Assembly (NCBI GenBank): GCA_947179485.1
Contig: OX359250.1
Location: 31,196,654-31,260,653 of the forward strand
Origin: Allacma fusca
Taxonomy: Eukaryota > Arthropoda > Collembola > Symphypleona > Sminthuridae
Length of the DNA: 64,000 nt
Direction: 5' to 3'
The notes beneath the pieces were generated by a model. The model did no database searches, was not told the origin of the DNA, and saw nothing but the letters and a program-made list of their open reading frames with translations. The translations under genes were made by a program, and so were the position numbers. How positions within the stretch are numbered: position 1 is the first letter of the stretch; the number at the start of each line of letters is the position of its first letter. This document shows positions 1 through 15,100 of the stretch, piece by piece.

Positions 1-925
1 CCAAAAAAAGAGTATTGCTGAAACAACGTCAGGTTTGCCTCAACTTTGTCTAAAATATTGACTTGCAAAGCACCGGGACAGAGAACTGGAGGAAAATCTT
101 ATCTCCTCCGCTGAAATAAAATTTCCCTATGAAGCCCCATTTAAACGGAAGGAAGGGGGAAAGTAGAGGAAAATTGAGCATCTTATTTACTTGAATGGGT
201 TCTCAACATAAGGGCTATAGGAAAAGTTACCTAATTCATGGGATTACAAGCATGTAATACAAGACGGTGGGGGAAAAGTAGTTGGGAGTCTCTGGCTCCA
301 TAGGAAGGGGAAGACAAGGGAAATGTCCTTATTTGCCTCAAGTTATTACTTAAACTTGAAGGAATTTAACCTAATTTGGCTCAAGTTGTGCCTCTTATGT
401 ACGAACATGCGATCTAAGGTCATTATCATATTTAATATGAAAAGGGAGAGTTTGAGGACTGTGAGCACAATAATGTAACATTCATGGATCTATACAAGAT
501 TTACTCTCTCAAATTCCTCTTCGTTTCTCTCTCTCTCTCTCCTTCTCATTAGCCACAACACAAAGTTAAGTCACAGGACGCCAGGAAAGGACGCGAGAGT
601 TGACTGGGAAATGAAATCGAGTCAAGGAAAATGTAATGAAATGTATTCCGTTTTAAAAGTTTAAATAAAGTTATGGACCATGTAAAGTTAGTTGTTCATC
701 CTCCTGGAATTTCTCTTTGCTCTTCTTAGCTCAAGTTGACAAATTTTAATCAACTTTTGCTACCATTCTTCTACTCCTATACCCGTACGTTTCTTCATAT
801 TAATTTCTCTTACACTCTTTGACTTTCTCCTACTTTCACTCTACACTGTGAGAGCACATCCCTGTAGTCCTTGGACAAATGAGAACTATAAAATGCACGA
901 ACATGGCGTAAACTTCCGCACCCAT

Positions 926-970
926 ATCTATATATATGTATATATATAATTATATATATATATATATATT
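926..970. repeat. TA-rich microsatellite
   Basis: Near-continuous TATATA tract, a few bases interrupted. Confidence 0.85.
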
Positions 971-3400
971 ATTTTCTCCCACTGTACTTTCTCCCATCAT
1001 TTTGTTTTGTTTTCAAAGGCTTGTCTTCCCGGATCGAATCCAAATGAACAACCCTTGAGTTTCTTGACTTTCGGGGAACAACTTGAGCCTCCCAGGACCA
1101 TGTGTGTGCATAGTGTTAGATATGTACACATAATTATACATGTCTGTAATAAATGTCATATGTGTAAACTTTCCGGGGGAGTATGCATCTGCACGCACAC
1201 AATAAATATTGCTTTTAGGGTATCAATTTTTCCTCTCCCTGAGAATCATCAACAGTACAGGAGAGTACACAAAGATAAAGATACTTGGCGAAGGGTTAAG
1301 AATGAGAGTGGGAGAGATCTTTTTGACAGCGATAGTTATTTGAAATGATGTGTTGTCAAATGAAATAGGTACTAGATATATACAGGGACCATTACTTGGA
1401 GTGTGAGTCAAGTGTTTGTGTACACACGCGAGTGAGTAGTAGGAGCTTCAGAGAAGCACTTTCTCCAGCTTTCTCGCCAACTCTTCTCATTTGCTCCTTT
1501 ATCATTTCATAGACTTTTTTTTCCTTTTGGGTGGAACTTCCCTGTGAAAGTGATCATCTGGACTAGTGAGCACTCTTTAAAAATCCTCTTTTTGAATGGG
1601 TGCAGAAAATATCCGTGTTTATCATTGAGAAGGGTAAGACGAAGGAGAGGAAATTAGTTTGGGAGGGGGGAGAAAGCATGGGAAAGTTTACTTTCAATAT
1701 ATTTAGGAAACTGGGGCAAGTTTCAGGACTGCTGTACCCGAAACGAGTGCAAGTAATAATAATAAAAGTTAATTACAAATGCTCCCAATCAACGAGGATA
1801 AAGGTCAGGATATAGCATCTAGTCGTATTTAAATACATTTTATATGGCTTCCTTGTGAGACTAACATATGAACTTTGAGATTACAATCTGCTTTTTCCAC
1901 TTGGGTGATGGCAGAAACGGACTCACAATCAATTCCCAAGCCCAGCGTGCTCGGCATTTGTCCATGGTATAGAAAGAAAGCGTCTATACGTCGTCAACAG
2001 AAGGTTTCGACGTGAATGCACCCGAAACATGTCTTCAAAGCAAAAGCAAAGTGTGCCATCAGACAATTCCCAGCTAATTTTCTCACAAACTACAAGCTCA
2101 GAGAAAGCATCAGAAAGTTGTTTTCTTTTCATTTGACGAGTCATAAGACGGGGAGAAAGCCAAAACTCATGTTTCACCTATCATCCATCGCATCTGAATG
2201 TGATAGTTGGGCTGATATAGTTAACTCCTCTCATTCTACCCGCATCCCAACAAGTCCTTAGTAACGCTACATTGTAGGGCTCCTTCCACTGCCGGATCGA
2301 ATTTAGATTACCCGCCTCAGTACGGTCTTAGCAAGTTGTTGACCAATCTGCGTATCGTTCCGGAGGATGCCCGTCTATTTATGCTAATTATTCCATCAAG
2401 GCTCCAACATTGCATTCACAATGAGCTCTCCGAGAGAGGGTCTCTCTCCACAGCTCAGCATTACACAGTGTCCATTGTCAAAGCGTTGGATATGGGTACC
2501 CCTTCCCACACACTTTTACACATCCCTGCTTTCTCTATTTTTTTTTAAACAGGAGATCCCTTATTTTGTATGTATCTATTGTTGCTGTTGAATCCATTGA
2601 TAAACCATATGTAACTCGAGTGTGTCCAGTACAAATCCTAGGGATGAAGGTAGCTAGAGAGAAAGTTGGTTGAAATAACCCACGTAACTATTTGCTACAC
2701 ACCTAATTAGGATCAGGGAGATAAAAAGCTTGGAAAACACTGATTGCCATAGTCAGTCGAATGTTGTTAGGAAAGTAGGTGGCTATGGGGATGTTACTAC
2801 GAGAGCCGATTATAATGAGAATTTCTGAGAAGAGCGATTTTTCCGACACGATTTCCTCCTCCCAATACACACAAGATGGTTGTCAGAAAAGAACAATTCT
2901 TTTCAACACTCAGCCCTCATGTATGCAGCTATCTTTTTCAATCAAATTGAACCCAGAACTCCAAGTCACGAAACATCTACCTTGTCCCTGTCCACATAAG
3001 TCAGGGTGGAATTGCAAGTTTGAAAGTCATCACTTTACTCCTTATTGATGTGTCACCCTCCAACGACAACTTAAATTGTCCTCTTAACTACATTTCCACA
3101 GGAGTCCGTCTGTGTACCTTGTGGGCTCATACGGGGTCGGAATCGAAAAATATGTATTTTTTCCTATGATTTCCCTATACACCTTTCTTAATAAACTGTT
3201 TTTATATGCTTTCTCTACATAGATTCCTCATTTAATTTCGTCCTATGGTTTCCTCATATGTATCTTTATAGCGTTTTCTTCAATATATTTTCACCCATAT
3301 ACTTACCCTAAGATGCTTTCTCTGGGATGCCTTTTTAATATACCTGCTCTGATAGACTTTTTGTAGTGTATACTTCCTCTAACACACTTTCTCTCATATA

Positions 3401-3534
3401 CTTTCTCCAGTATATTTTCGCTAATACATGTTCTCCAGTACATTTTTGGTAATACATGTTCTCCAGTATATATTTTGCTAATACATGTACTCCAGTATAT
3501 ATTTTGCTAATACATGTACTCCAGTATGCTTTCT
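3401..3534 (-). repeat. 28-29 bp minisatellite, about 5 units
   Basis: CTCCAG recurs at 3405, 3433, 3461, 3490 and 3519 (spacing 28, 28, 29, 29) with TATATTTTGCTAATACATG between. Degenerate relatives extend left to about 3160. Encodes a false minus-strand ORF rich in YILENMY-like repeats. Confidence 0.9.
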
Positions 3535-6500
3535 CCCTTACTTTCCCGCCAAACATAGTAAATTTCCGCTGGAAAAAAGAGAAGTAACGAGAGGAGAAAA
3601 ATCTGGTAGGAAACCTGGAAGGTACAGAATGCCAAATCCCCATGTAATTACTCCTGCTTTCACCCGGCATTATTCCAATGCAGACACAGAAACGTGCAAC
3701 AAAATTACCCCTTCCCCAACCAATCCCATGACTTTGTTAAAGGGAGGCTCCTGTCGTTCCTAATGGAAAGACAAGGACGAGAGATAAAGAAAGATCTCAT
3801 CATGTCCGCTCCCATCAACCCTGATTTATATTGAAGAAATCCCCCCATGAATTTGTATACAGAATTTCCTTACCTCTTCCCCTCTCCTGCCCCCGAGCCC
3901 GACCCAAGATAAAAGTGTTGACGCTCTGTCTTTTGGAAATCTGTTGGCACTAATAAAACTTTTAGCGTAAACTTTTGAAAACTGCTGGACTTGATTGATT
4001 TGATTAGGAGAGAGAATCCTTTGAAATTTTTAACATTTGCTTGTTAAATTTATATACGTTCCCCTCCTCTGTTGACTTTTCCTGTTTCTTTCCTCTTTGG
4101 CTCTAGCTAACTTTCTCCTCCTTTATCTCCCTTTGGTCTTTCCTTTCATTCACTTGCAGCCCTTTCCTGCTCTCTTACTTTGTTTAGCCCTTTCCTGCCT
4201 TCTCTCTCATTCTGTTTAGCTTTCACCCAATCTCTCCGGCTCTGCTCCCCTCAATTTAAAAAACAAGCCTCAAGATTGTGATTGTATGTTTTTTCTGAAA
4301 TGACATCTATTGATTTCCTCCATTTCCCTTCAGCATACAACCCAATCCGTGAGCTTAACATGTTTCAATATCTTTCTAGCTGACGCTTCAGTTTGTCACA
4401 TGTCAAGGGGAATAAAAGTTGATAAGCTGTATGATTCAGACTGGTCTTAATTTCCCTGTCCCTGGGTGGTTGCATGGAGATACATGTATTTATATGTCTT
4501 ATCTTTTTTACAACTTTCTCCAGGAGAAAATCTTGGAGAGAAAGTAATGGGAGGGGGAGAGAGTGGGAGAGTTTTTTTTTATAATATCTGGAAAAGCTTT
4601 TGAACAGTTCCGAGAAGGAGTAATCTTTTTGAAAAGTGGAACATAATCCTGGGAAAAAAATAAGGGGAAAAAAAGGGTATGAATAAAGTGAGGGATACAA
4701 GTTTTTTTTTCTTTGGCTTTGCTTGGAAAACAAGTGGAAAAGCTTCTAATGCTGGGGGATTTTCCGTGTGGAAAAATGGAGCATTTTACATTAGTTCTGA
4801 TTGATTGATTATGCACGATGGGAGTCAAGAAGTCAAGTGGAAGGGGAAATGCAAGCCTTCAGCCGAGCTACTCATACCTACAAGGAGGGAACACCTTTGT
4901 TCCTTTTTTTTGTCTTCCCAGAAGTAAAACAAGTATATATGGGGAAGTTGATGTGCATGAATGTGTGCAGGAGGCTTCCAGAGGAGAAATGAGGAGCTAG
5001 ACTCGAAGGAGGACTGGAGAAAGTAAATGTAAAACGGAAATGGAGTGCATGCATGGAAACCATGGAAAGTCGGGAGACTGGGCGGGGAGTATATAAAATC
5101 CACATTTAATACTATTTGAGTACATGCTCTCCACCTAGTATTTACATATTCTGATTTGTATTTAAATAAAGCCTCCGTCCTTTTTTTCCCTCGACTTCTT
5201 CCTGATTTTCTGGAACAATTTCTCTTTTTTCTTCTTCTCCCGCTTCCTCCACTGAGAGCCCCTCCCAGTAGACTCCCATAAACACACATGTCGAGTCACA
5301 GTGGGGCAATACACTATGTCTAAACAGTCATCCAACAGAAATTACAAGCATAACAAAATAGCTCCCGAAAATAAAAATCAACTTGCTTGGCCATTTGGTC
5401 CAAGCTACATTGACAGTGCTCCTACGAACTCGCAGGCCTTCCTCCGAGATTTCCCAACGAGACTCACGTGCATACATACATAGTCATCCCAACGTATGTA
5501 CATACATACTTTAATTACATGTACCCATGCACAATTCCACACAGGCTTCCCTCCCCGTTACTTACCATTAGACACTGCTAAGAAGCAAAAGGGAGCAAAT
5601 ATGACTCACTACAGTCCAAAATAGTGATACTGTATACCTATAAAAATGGATTTCTGGAAATACATTGAGAAACTAAAATAAACATTTTCATCTGTGAGAT
5701 TATTTTGTCTACACTTCAAATCCTTCTAGATCTCACACATATGGATTATTTCCCTCACCCAACAATCTCCAAGTGAGATTGTGCTTCTTAGCTGATGGTA
5801 TGTAAGCTACACCATAAGTTGATTTTTAAGTACCGTCAAGTGAACGGGGAAAGAAAACATCTGGAGATATTAGCGGTAGTAAATATCTTTCAGGCATTTT
5901 TCCATAACAGCGAGCGCTTGCATAATTTAACTTTTGCTCCTTGGCCGACTATTCCTACACATCACACACTGATTTTATAGATTAATGACGGCTGGGAAGC
6001 AAAAAGGGTCAAATGTCGTTCGCCAAGGAAATATTTCTCCAGTATTTAATTTTATCACCCGACATGGAATGTTACAATATAAGTTACCATTATTGGGAAG
6101 GAGGTTCTGCAGATGCCTTAAGTAATTAGTCAAACACAATACCTGTTAAATTTCCTAATCATTTTTTATTAAGAATCAAAATTAAGCTCCCTGTGATATT
6201 TTGACTTGTCAAGGTTGTATATGTCATTATGTAATCATTATTTTTTTGATCTATACTCATTCCACAAGATTAGAATGTATTTTCCTTTGAAATCTCCGCC
6301 CCTTACATAAATCAGCTTTGCTACCAATAAGTCGTCCACTCTAAGAAGTAACTCTCCTTATACGATAAGCTCTTATAGTAAAATTTAATTGATGTTTTTC
6401 CTCTCTCAAAAGTTTTTTCTCTCTTCAAAGAATATTTTCATTTTTTAGGTACACAATTATTCTACATTTGGGTGAATTCCCATATACCCCAATATAAATT

Positions 6501-7238
6501 TGTCTCCCCGGAAGAGTCTACGCATGAAAGTCAAATTCTATTTATAAGAATTCAGCACTTTTCTGTATCGCTTCAGAGGAGCGTGTTCTGTTCTCTTCCT
6601 GAGAAATCTTAACTTTGGGAGATGCATATCTGGAGACGTACAATTGGGCTTCTTATCTGATCCTTGGGAGATTGCATGGGAGATTGTGTGGAAGATTGTA
6701 TGATTCCTGATGAACACATGTCTGAGTACAGTGCATCTCTTAAATAAATCCCTTAATAAGCACATAGCCGAAAAATAATGCCTGCCAATAAACTCCCATA
6801 TGTAGAAGGGTAACCTAATGACTGTACCCACAACTCCCCACTAGAGCATCTACGGATGTTATGAAACAAAAATAATCCACTATGTTTATGCAAGCTCCGA
6901 GAAAGTCTCAGACTGTTTACAAACCCTGCTTGTATGAAGATTGAACTTGAGAGACATGATGGACTGAGAAAAGGAGAACAAACCATTTTATCTTTTAGTT
7001 TACATGGAGAGATAAACTCCTCTTTTTTTTATTTCGGGGTCGTATAACCCATACGAGAAAGAAAATGTAGGGCTATTTCCTTTAAAAGCAGCTTGAGATT
7101 TCTTATCTATATGTTTACTCATACACGGATGTAAAAATCCCTGAAAATACTCAACCAAAGGGAACCAACTGGTATGAATCCTCAGAGAGCCAAAGATAGA
7201 GACTGCGAGGAAGAGAGTTCCTTCCCAGAGTCTCTTCT

Positions 7239-7252
7239 TTCTCTCTCTCTCT

Positions 7253-7293
<41 letters not shown>

Positions 7294-7313
7294 TCTCTCT
7301 CTCTCTCTCCCTC
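7239..7313. repeat. (CT)n microsatellite
   Basis: About 75 bp of CT with occasional CC or TT interruptions. Confidence 0.97.
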
Positions 7314-7744
7314 ACATGACTCCAATATGAATCTCATGAAACAAGATCGAGGACTTTACGACTTTTAAGTAATGAAGGGTCATCCACAAAGGATGTCCTC
7401 CGCTTTCTCCCACAACGACTGACCTACTGTCCCACATTCGGACTTGGAATAATTAATTTCAGGACCATAAAGCTTATTGTGAGGAATTAACACTCATTTG
7501 TGTTCCCGTAATGAGCCTGGATATTAATCCTGCACATTCAGCTGTAGTTGTCGTAGCACATTTTATTGACAAAGTTTTCACCATTTCCCGATGAATTACC
7601 CCTCCTCACAATTAGCCTCGCCTCAAATATCCTCTATGGCCAGAGACAAAGGGCAGAGGACACGCTCCTCATAGTCCTGGGAGGATCAGGAGGATGATGG
7701 TATGGGGGAGTGACTCCGGGCGGGGATTTTTGAATAGCTCGATT

Positions 7745-7768
7745 TCTCTCTCTCTCTCTCTCTCTCTT
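7745..7768. repeat. (CT)n microsatellite
   Basis: About 11 CT units after GATTT. Confidence 0.95.
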
Positions 7769-8385
7769 CAGCTTCGGATCTTTATTGTGTACACTAAAAG
7801 GTATCAAAGCTCTCTTTCTCCCTTGCCAAACTTACACTTTGCCAATTCAATAAATTTTATTCTCTTTTATTATCTCCATGTCCCATGTCCCGATGGGCTG
7901 CGTTCTGGTGACTTAGCAAAGACTAAAGGCCAAAGACATGCATCGCATTTTATTGAGCTTGCTAATTGAGATTGTTTTCGCAAACGAGGGTGACTGTAAC
8001 TGTTTGAGGGGCAGGAGAGAGGACAGTGCTGATAATAATATTGCAATGAAAATATGTACGTGGAAAAATTGATAGTGCTTGGGTACTATATTTACTAATG
8101 ACGTTATAATAGCAGGGTTTGAATTATTATTATATTAAGGCCTAATGAAGGAGTTCAGCCTACAAGCCTCTCTGACTCTGCTCCTTAAATTGCTACTTCC
8201 AGACGTCCCTCGTAGGAGGATCAATAGCCAAATTGATGATACATCAGTGTAATGCAGTTGGTTGACTATTATGAGAAAAGGAAATTAATTCCCGCAAATG
8301 GGGCAGCTCAGTGCAATTAAATTTCCCGTCTTAATTTTGACAAGGTTTGTAGACCTAGTCGGCTTGAGAGGCAGTCCTTAACTGT

Positions 8386-8405
8386 TGTGTGTGTGTGTGT
8401 GTGTG
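8386..8405. repeat. (GT)n microsatellite
   Basis: Ten GT units. Confidence 0.95.
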
Positions 8406-9077
8406 GCTGGGAGGGACACGGGAGCTGAAATCGGTGCGAAGCCACAATTTCCTAATAACCCTACGCATAGATATATACATTTGTATATTTATATATATAT
8501 ACATATATGTACGATTACACTTGGCAATTTCCTCCCGAAATGATTCCTATGACGCCACAATAAACGAATCAAGTGAAATTAATTTCTCAATTGGTTTATC
8601 TACACACGGACCTGGTTTAATTCATACCAATCACATGTTCCTTGCATGTGTAGATACTCATGGTCTCTACCATTCCCAGGGTCTGTGTGGATGTACATAT
8701 CATCCAGGAATTGCACTAAATTAATGGGGGAAGGGAAACTCAGGGCTCATGCTAAAAATAGTGTTTTCAAAGGAAGCTACCGGAGTCTGAATACTCATTA
8801 TTTCCTTGCAGTGTTAATTTCTCCTGATTAATTTTATTGATTTACTTCAATTCTGGCCCAACTCACAAAATTATTGTACGTCAGTCAAAGCCGACCACAT
8901 AAAAACAAACCACATCAATTCCCAATCCGACCGTGGGAATTACTATCAAAGAAAATACATTCCCTCATTTCGTCGTGGGTGGACACAGGGCTCCCCCAAG
9001 ATTTTACATCAAAATACATCTCTTAATTGGGAATGAGGATGAGAAGTGACTCCATGGAAATTTCAATTGTTTTTACA

Positions 9078-9148
9078 ATACCAGGTATTAGATAGATACC
9101 ATACCAGATGCTAGCTACCATACCAGGTAATAGTTACCATATCAGGGG
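9078..9148 (+). repeat. Short tandem repeat, about 19-23 bp, 4 units
   Basis: ATACCAGGTATTAGATAG, ATACCAGATGCTAGCTACC, ATACCAGGTAATAGTTACC and ATATCAGGGGTTA follow one another. Confidence 0.75.
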
Positions 9149-12100
9149 TTATTTCATATTTTAAAAAAATTTATTTAGCTGTAAAATTTTGTGTGGAGTT
9201 CGGGGTACATACATATCTACCTAGTTCCGTAAATAATCCCAATAAAGTTTCGATTGAAGGAGGGACTTTTTACCCGGGTAATAATATCAAATTTTGCTCT
9301 ACACGGATGAGCACACCCAAGCTTATCTTGAAATGTGCCACGAGACAGAAACCAGATTCATCCGAAGGAAATTGAAGGGAGCCATTGGTGAGGTATGTAC
9401 ATATATGCTGAGAGACATATGTACATGAAGGAGAGCCCCGTTGAGGCATTCGTCCAGTTCTCCTAGAAGCTGACATGGCTTGCGTGCATGTCGGAGTTAC
9501 AAGGCACGTAGATAGGACTGAGTGTCTACGATTGTGTGAACAGTTATTTTCTTGAAGGAGCGTGTTCCATGTGGATAATATACAGTTGTGTAGCTGGGTG
9601 CCGGCAAGAGCGAGAGATTTTTTGAGGAATGATGATAATAAAATATTGCTCGGGTTAGGTATCCATATTTATATAGATATAGATATATTATATCCCATGG
9701 ATGAACTTATGTGTAAGAGAGAGAGAGAGAGAGAGCTTGGGGGGAAGGTATGTGTAATAGAGGACCATGGATAGAAAAATGTGTGATGTATCGATCACGG
9801 GCTTGATGTTGTGCGTGGCGGGAAGAGATTTTGGAAATTGGTTTCTCACTGCGTGACGTCTGCAGGGCTAATAATACTAATAATAATAACATTAATAGTA
9901 CTCATAATTGCACACTCTCCTCCGTCCCTACACCCATCGGATGGGCTCTGTAAAATAATCCCATAGGCTGGATTTTGTCGGTGAATTCTCAGACTCTAGC
10001 CTTTCAATTACCAATCTCCTTGACAGAAATCGACCAAGAGGATTTGAAAATTTAGCCTTGCTCAGTCAGTCTCCGTATGGTTTACTATATAGACAAAGTG
10101 CAAATCCATGTGTTCTTATTGCTCGGGACGAATATCCACTACACAATAGATACATATTATTATATAGGTCCTATATCCTGATAGGTTCCATATGAGTGTA
10201 TGTACATATCTATCTGTACCTACAGTCTGTATGTGAGGCAGAGAGAACTCCGAGGCAGAGTAGAGTGAGACCTTCGGAGAATTGTTTTTCATACTCTCGC
10301 TCTTGAGCCGTCTGCAAATAGATTAAAGTCAATAGACGCAGTTTGTGTCAAAGGAAACATAGGAGCTTAGCTTTTTTCCCCATCAATCAATTCCCTTTAG
10401 CTTGAAACAATTATTATCATTTCTGCATCTTCCCATTTTCCTATTTTTTGTCCCATCCTTGTCCTTAGTGAGACTCTTATTTTCCTCCGAATCAAGGATT
10501 TATGACTTCTATTTTCTTTCTCCCAGGTTTCTCCCCTTAAACAATCCGGGCCAGCTCTCAACAACAACTCAATTTACCATGTACTAGTTATTATAGTTAT
10601 TAGATACGCATTCGCATATCCCTCACATATATCTTTACTAACTGCATGCACTACTATGCTATGCACCTCCGGGTGAGAATTGAAAGTGATTTTGTAATTT
10701 ATCTACGCATTTAATTTCTTTCCTTAAATTACATTGTATAGATTTCCCCAGAGAAAATAGATACTTCGAATAGTTCCTGAATTTAACATTTCCTGGAGGT
10801 GACGGACACTTTCACCATGCATTGGGAAAGTTATGGATTTTTGGAGGAAGGGATTTCAGAGGGGTTTTGTTTATTATTATTTTACATATTTTGGAACGGA
10901 GCCTGTGGTAAAAATGACCATTCCAGAAATGGTTTGGGAAGAAAGACAAAAGACAAATGCATTTAAGTGTGTGTCCCCATACGTGGACAGAGTCAGAGTA
11001 GGGATGTATCTACATGTTGAATGCTCCACGCTTAGATATAGGAATGTCGTGAGAATCTGACATTACGAATTTATAGATTTACAGCTTAACGAAGCCGGAG
11101 AGTCCATAAATATCATTAGAGCAATTGGTTTCCTGATAATGATGATTAGCTCATGAGTTGACATCCCTCGTAGCACAAATCATTTCTGGAGTTGTGGTAG
11201 GAGGAAACAATTAAGTGTATTAAATTAAATATTTGCTTCCTCCATGTCCCGGCTCCTTTATCTTGGGAGCGTTCATGTGTGTGGGGACATATACTTACAA
11301 GGGAAATTATTACAATAAATATTACACCAGTTCCTTTTTATTTCCTGTCATAATCGTTCCTCGCTCTGCAAGCACCATCCAAGGAGTCCCATGGACATAT
11401 GTGATGGGGGACTCTGTGCATGTATCTACATACATACATACTTGTCTCAGTACAAGTGTGGGAACGTGTTGTATCGCTGCCGGGGAGCAAGAGAAATGTC
11501 AAAGGGAGGGCTGATAGCCCCGGTCCCTTGTGTGCCGGGAGAGCATTATGTGATGATTATGAGACAGGGTTGGGATGATTTCCATACAAATAATATAAAT
11601 TTGCAGTGGCATTCCCCTGGTTTATGGGACCATTCCGCCTTATCTAAATATGTTTTTTTAACTTGAGCGAATGAATTATTTGGATTTTATGGCCAACTTT
11701 TCACTCTGAGCACGAGCAATTGTCATAAATACGAATGTTCCCGGATCCGCTCAAGTCTCTCGAGCTACAAGTCCAGTAAATATGTAGCCAATAAAAAATA
11801 TGCTGCAAGGGCTAAGTCTGAAATATGGAAGGAAATTGCTACACACTCTCACTCTCTCCCTTCCCTCTATACTCTCAGCTGACTATAACCGCTCCAGAGC
11901 AACAACTTCCTCTGAAATGACACATTCCTGGACATTCCTCCTCTCCAAATAACATTTCAACCTCCCACTACTTTCTCTCCCGGACTTCTCATTCCCTCTG
12001 CATACGATTCCGAATTCCTTCAAATTTCTTCAACAGTATAATGTCAGTCTAACCGGAAAGAACTGCTCTGACGCTTACAAGCCCCCCCTCTCACGTATAT

Positions 12101-15100
12101 ATATATAATTATATATGAGTATCCACAGATAAAATGCCATGTCAAAACTTTCTCCACAACAATGACCGAACAGGAGGTACTTACAACAATGCTTCTGGGC
12201 TACTTTCCTCCAAATGTGAAAGTAAACTACAATCTTGCGAATTACAAGGCTCATAATGCTTATGGATAGCTACGGCCAAATGTTCACTGATACTCGGCCG
12301 TCACATACACACAGATGCAAGGGTATTATGAAGCATGGGGAAAGTTATATGTAATTATTGTAAACTACCTCCCACATCCCATATACGGAGCATACGAATG
12401 GGACAGTGTACTAAAGGTTTGGAGCTGTATAAGCTGCATAAGGACTACGGACATGACGGAGTCCAAGAGGTTGTCAACTTGGGGGTATTTACATACTACG
12501 TGTATGGACATTATGTCCCTGTGCTTTCTCCTCTCGGACTACAGTCCCATGTAGTGAGCTCATATCATTTTATTGTTGTGGTAGCCCCGAGGAGCGACTC
12601 AAAGGCCGACGTCCCCGCACATACGAAATAGATCTGGCGATTAAGGCAAGTATACACTCAAGTGCTTTTGCCTTTGTTGGGGAAATAGAGAGCTGTCCAA
12701 AAATTGTGAATTGGTGGGTTGAAGGCGGAAGCTGGTGCGACGACGACGGTCACTCCGTGTCCAGTGGGCAGTCAAGGGAGACATAATGGCTTTCCCTCCA
12801 TGAGTTCCTCAACAAAAGCCCAGACTTTTTTTTTCCAGGGCAGAGTCCCACACACTCCGGACCAGTGGAAGCACAAAGTAATTCCGTGGACACACAAAAA
12901 TATAGTTCCCCAAAAAAATGATTATCATTTTTCCACAGAAACCCATACACGCGCCTTCATTTCCTCCAACGGTAGTAGACGTTCCCAGTGCGACAAACTC
13001 CTAATGCAGGGGTATATTTACATATAAATAAATATGTAGTGGGATGCCCATCTCACCCTGCATACACAGGGACTTGACACACACAATATCTAATGGAAGG
13101 AGAAAGCTGCTCGGCATTTGTGAGGGAGCAGTTGCTGAGACACTTGTGAAAGGCTCGGCGTCGGAGGAGGCATATATGAATGGTATGAATTAAATGGGGA
13201 TAATATTATTGAGGAAATGAAACCAGTAAATAGAAACAGGATAAAAAATTCCATATTCCCGATATCACTCCCGGAATACATTCCAGGGATAGAAGTAAGC
13301 ACACAAAGGAGTGCCCGTCTCCAGCCCCCGTATGTAATTATATGCTTGACTGTTCTCCCAAACCAGAGCTGGGGCTTACATACGGAGCCCAAGGAGAGCG
13401 CGGGGAGAGAAATGCATGTAAATCGAGTCAGTCACAAGAAACTTGTTCTGCTCACAACAGCATCTTTGTTATATACTCTTACCACCTAAAGGAATTACCA
13501 ACTTATGGGAGAAATATAATGTAAGAATACTTATTCCACATGTGCGCCTCTCCTTGGATACTCACTCCCTGCTTTTATTTCCCATGCAGAGGACTTTGGT
13601 GGGAAAGGAGCGTCCATGTATGTATATAGATATACACACATGGAGGGAAAATGTTGAGGGAAAAAAATATCCTCCTTGGTCGAAAACTTTGGATGATTTT
13701 TCTGAATAACATGTTTTTTTTCCCTCCCCAGATTCCCTCCTGCAAACTGCACACAAGCCGGGTGTGAAAAAACTACATCTCAGCCTTTCATCACTCCTCC
13801 TAACTGTCTCCCATTATGTGCTGAGAAAATTATATGGAGATTTTATGAAGAACTACTACTCCCTCAAATGGAGGGAGACAAGTATTAAAAAAAAATTCGG
13901 ATATAACTTTCCCCTGACTCACCCGTCACACATGTGACTGACTAGGCAGGGATGTCGACGAGGATTGTTTTTTGTGCGGAGTCAAGAAGTTGTTCTCGAA
14001 AAAGAGGAATCCTGTATAGTCCAAAGTTGGTTCGTACAGGCTCTCTGATGTTGCTGACGGTTCACTGCCTGTCTTGTCTGTCCATGTCTACTTCGGGGGA
14101 TACGGCCTCCACTCCGAATTTGTCTGGGAGGAGTGAAAGCTTTTCCCATTGTCAACACGTACTCTCACCGCCTTTGAATTATTATGCAACCTCGTCCAGA
14201 TACATTCAAGTGGCACGTAGTTTTTTTTCCTCTCTCTCTCTCTCCCGCTCTTTTTTGTCACAAATTCCTCACTATTTATTCCTCCTGTTTAGGCGAAATC
14301 AAATTGATTAATTTTTGTGTGTGTGTCACTTCCTATTGTCTCTCTCCCGAGCCCACTGGGATCCTCAACAACCGAGAGTGTGTGATTAGGCGTTGTCTAA
14401 TTAATTCCTTTTGTTTTGAATCCAATACTTCCTCCCTCAGAGGCAGAAACATACTCGACGCTTTACTCACGCAAAAATATATGAATTAACTCTTCTACAC
14501 ACTCTTCGTATGTACATATGCATTTATACACAGAAACATAGATACCTGTGTATTTAATTACGCAACTATAGCCTCCAAAATATGAAGTGCACAAACATTT
14601 GGGCAGAGTTACGTACACCGTCATTTCAGGTGGTAAAAATCACCTATTTACATGCAATGCTCCTGCATATTTTTGGTTAAGAAGAGGAACTGAGCCGTTC
14701 GAAGCGTTAGAGAAATATCCGTAAAAATTGTAACGGCAGGGATAACTTCCCACAATACTCAACGATGCGATTCCCTGCATCGGTCAATCCTTCACCTGGT
14801 GAATTATCTCTTAGTATCTTAACAAGATTCATCCACATGTTCAGAGTTGCTTCTGTGCAGAAGATAGGGAATCATATGGGTGCTTCTTTCCGAGGCTTTT
14901 GTAAAGTGAAAGCTTGTGTGTGTGCGTTTGGATGACAGTGCTCGATTGATTAGATTTGTCAATGTCAGTTGGAAATAATAATTACGCATGTAGGGAAATA
15001 CTCAAGTCAATATAAACATTTGGGTCAAAATTCTATTAATAATTATTGTAATTTCAAAAATATTTTGTAGATATTTACTTAATTACAGATAATTACAGGG

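Noticed and set aside
1029-1043. tRNA B-box-like GGATCGAATCC
   Set aside because: No A box or foldable acceptor stem at the right distance; chance match.
3401-3534. CRISPR-like regular array
   Set aside because: Spacers are as similar as repeats and the genome is eukaryotic; this is a minisatellite.
3335-3670. 111-codon minus-strand frame with repeated VLAKYI-type phrases
   Set aside because: Translation of the 28-29 bp minisatellite.
4825-5289. 154-codon minus-strand open frame
   Set aside because: Composition mirrors CT/GA-rich DNA; no family features, and ORFs overlap in several frames.
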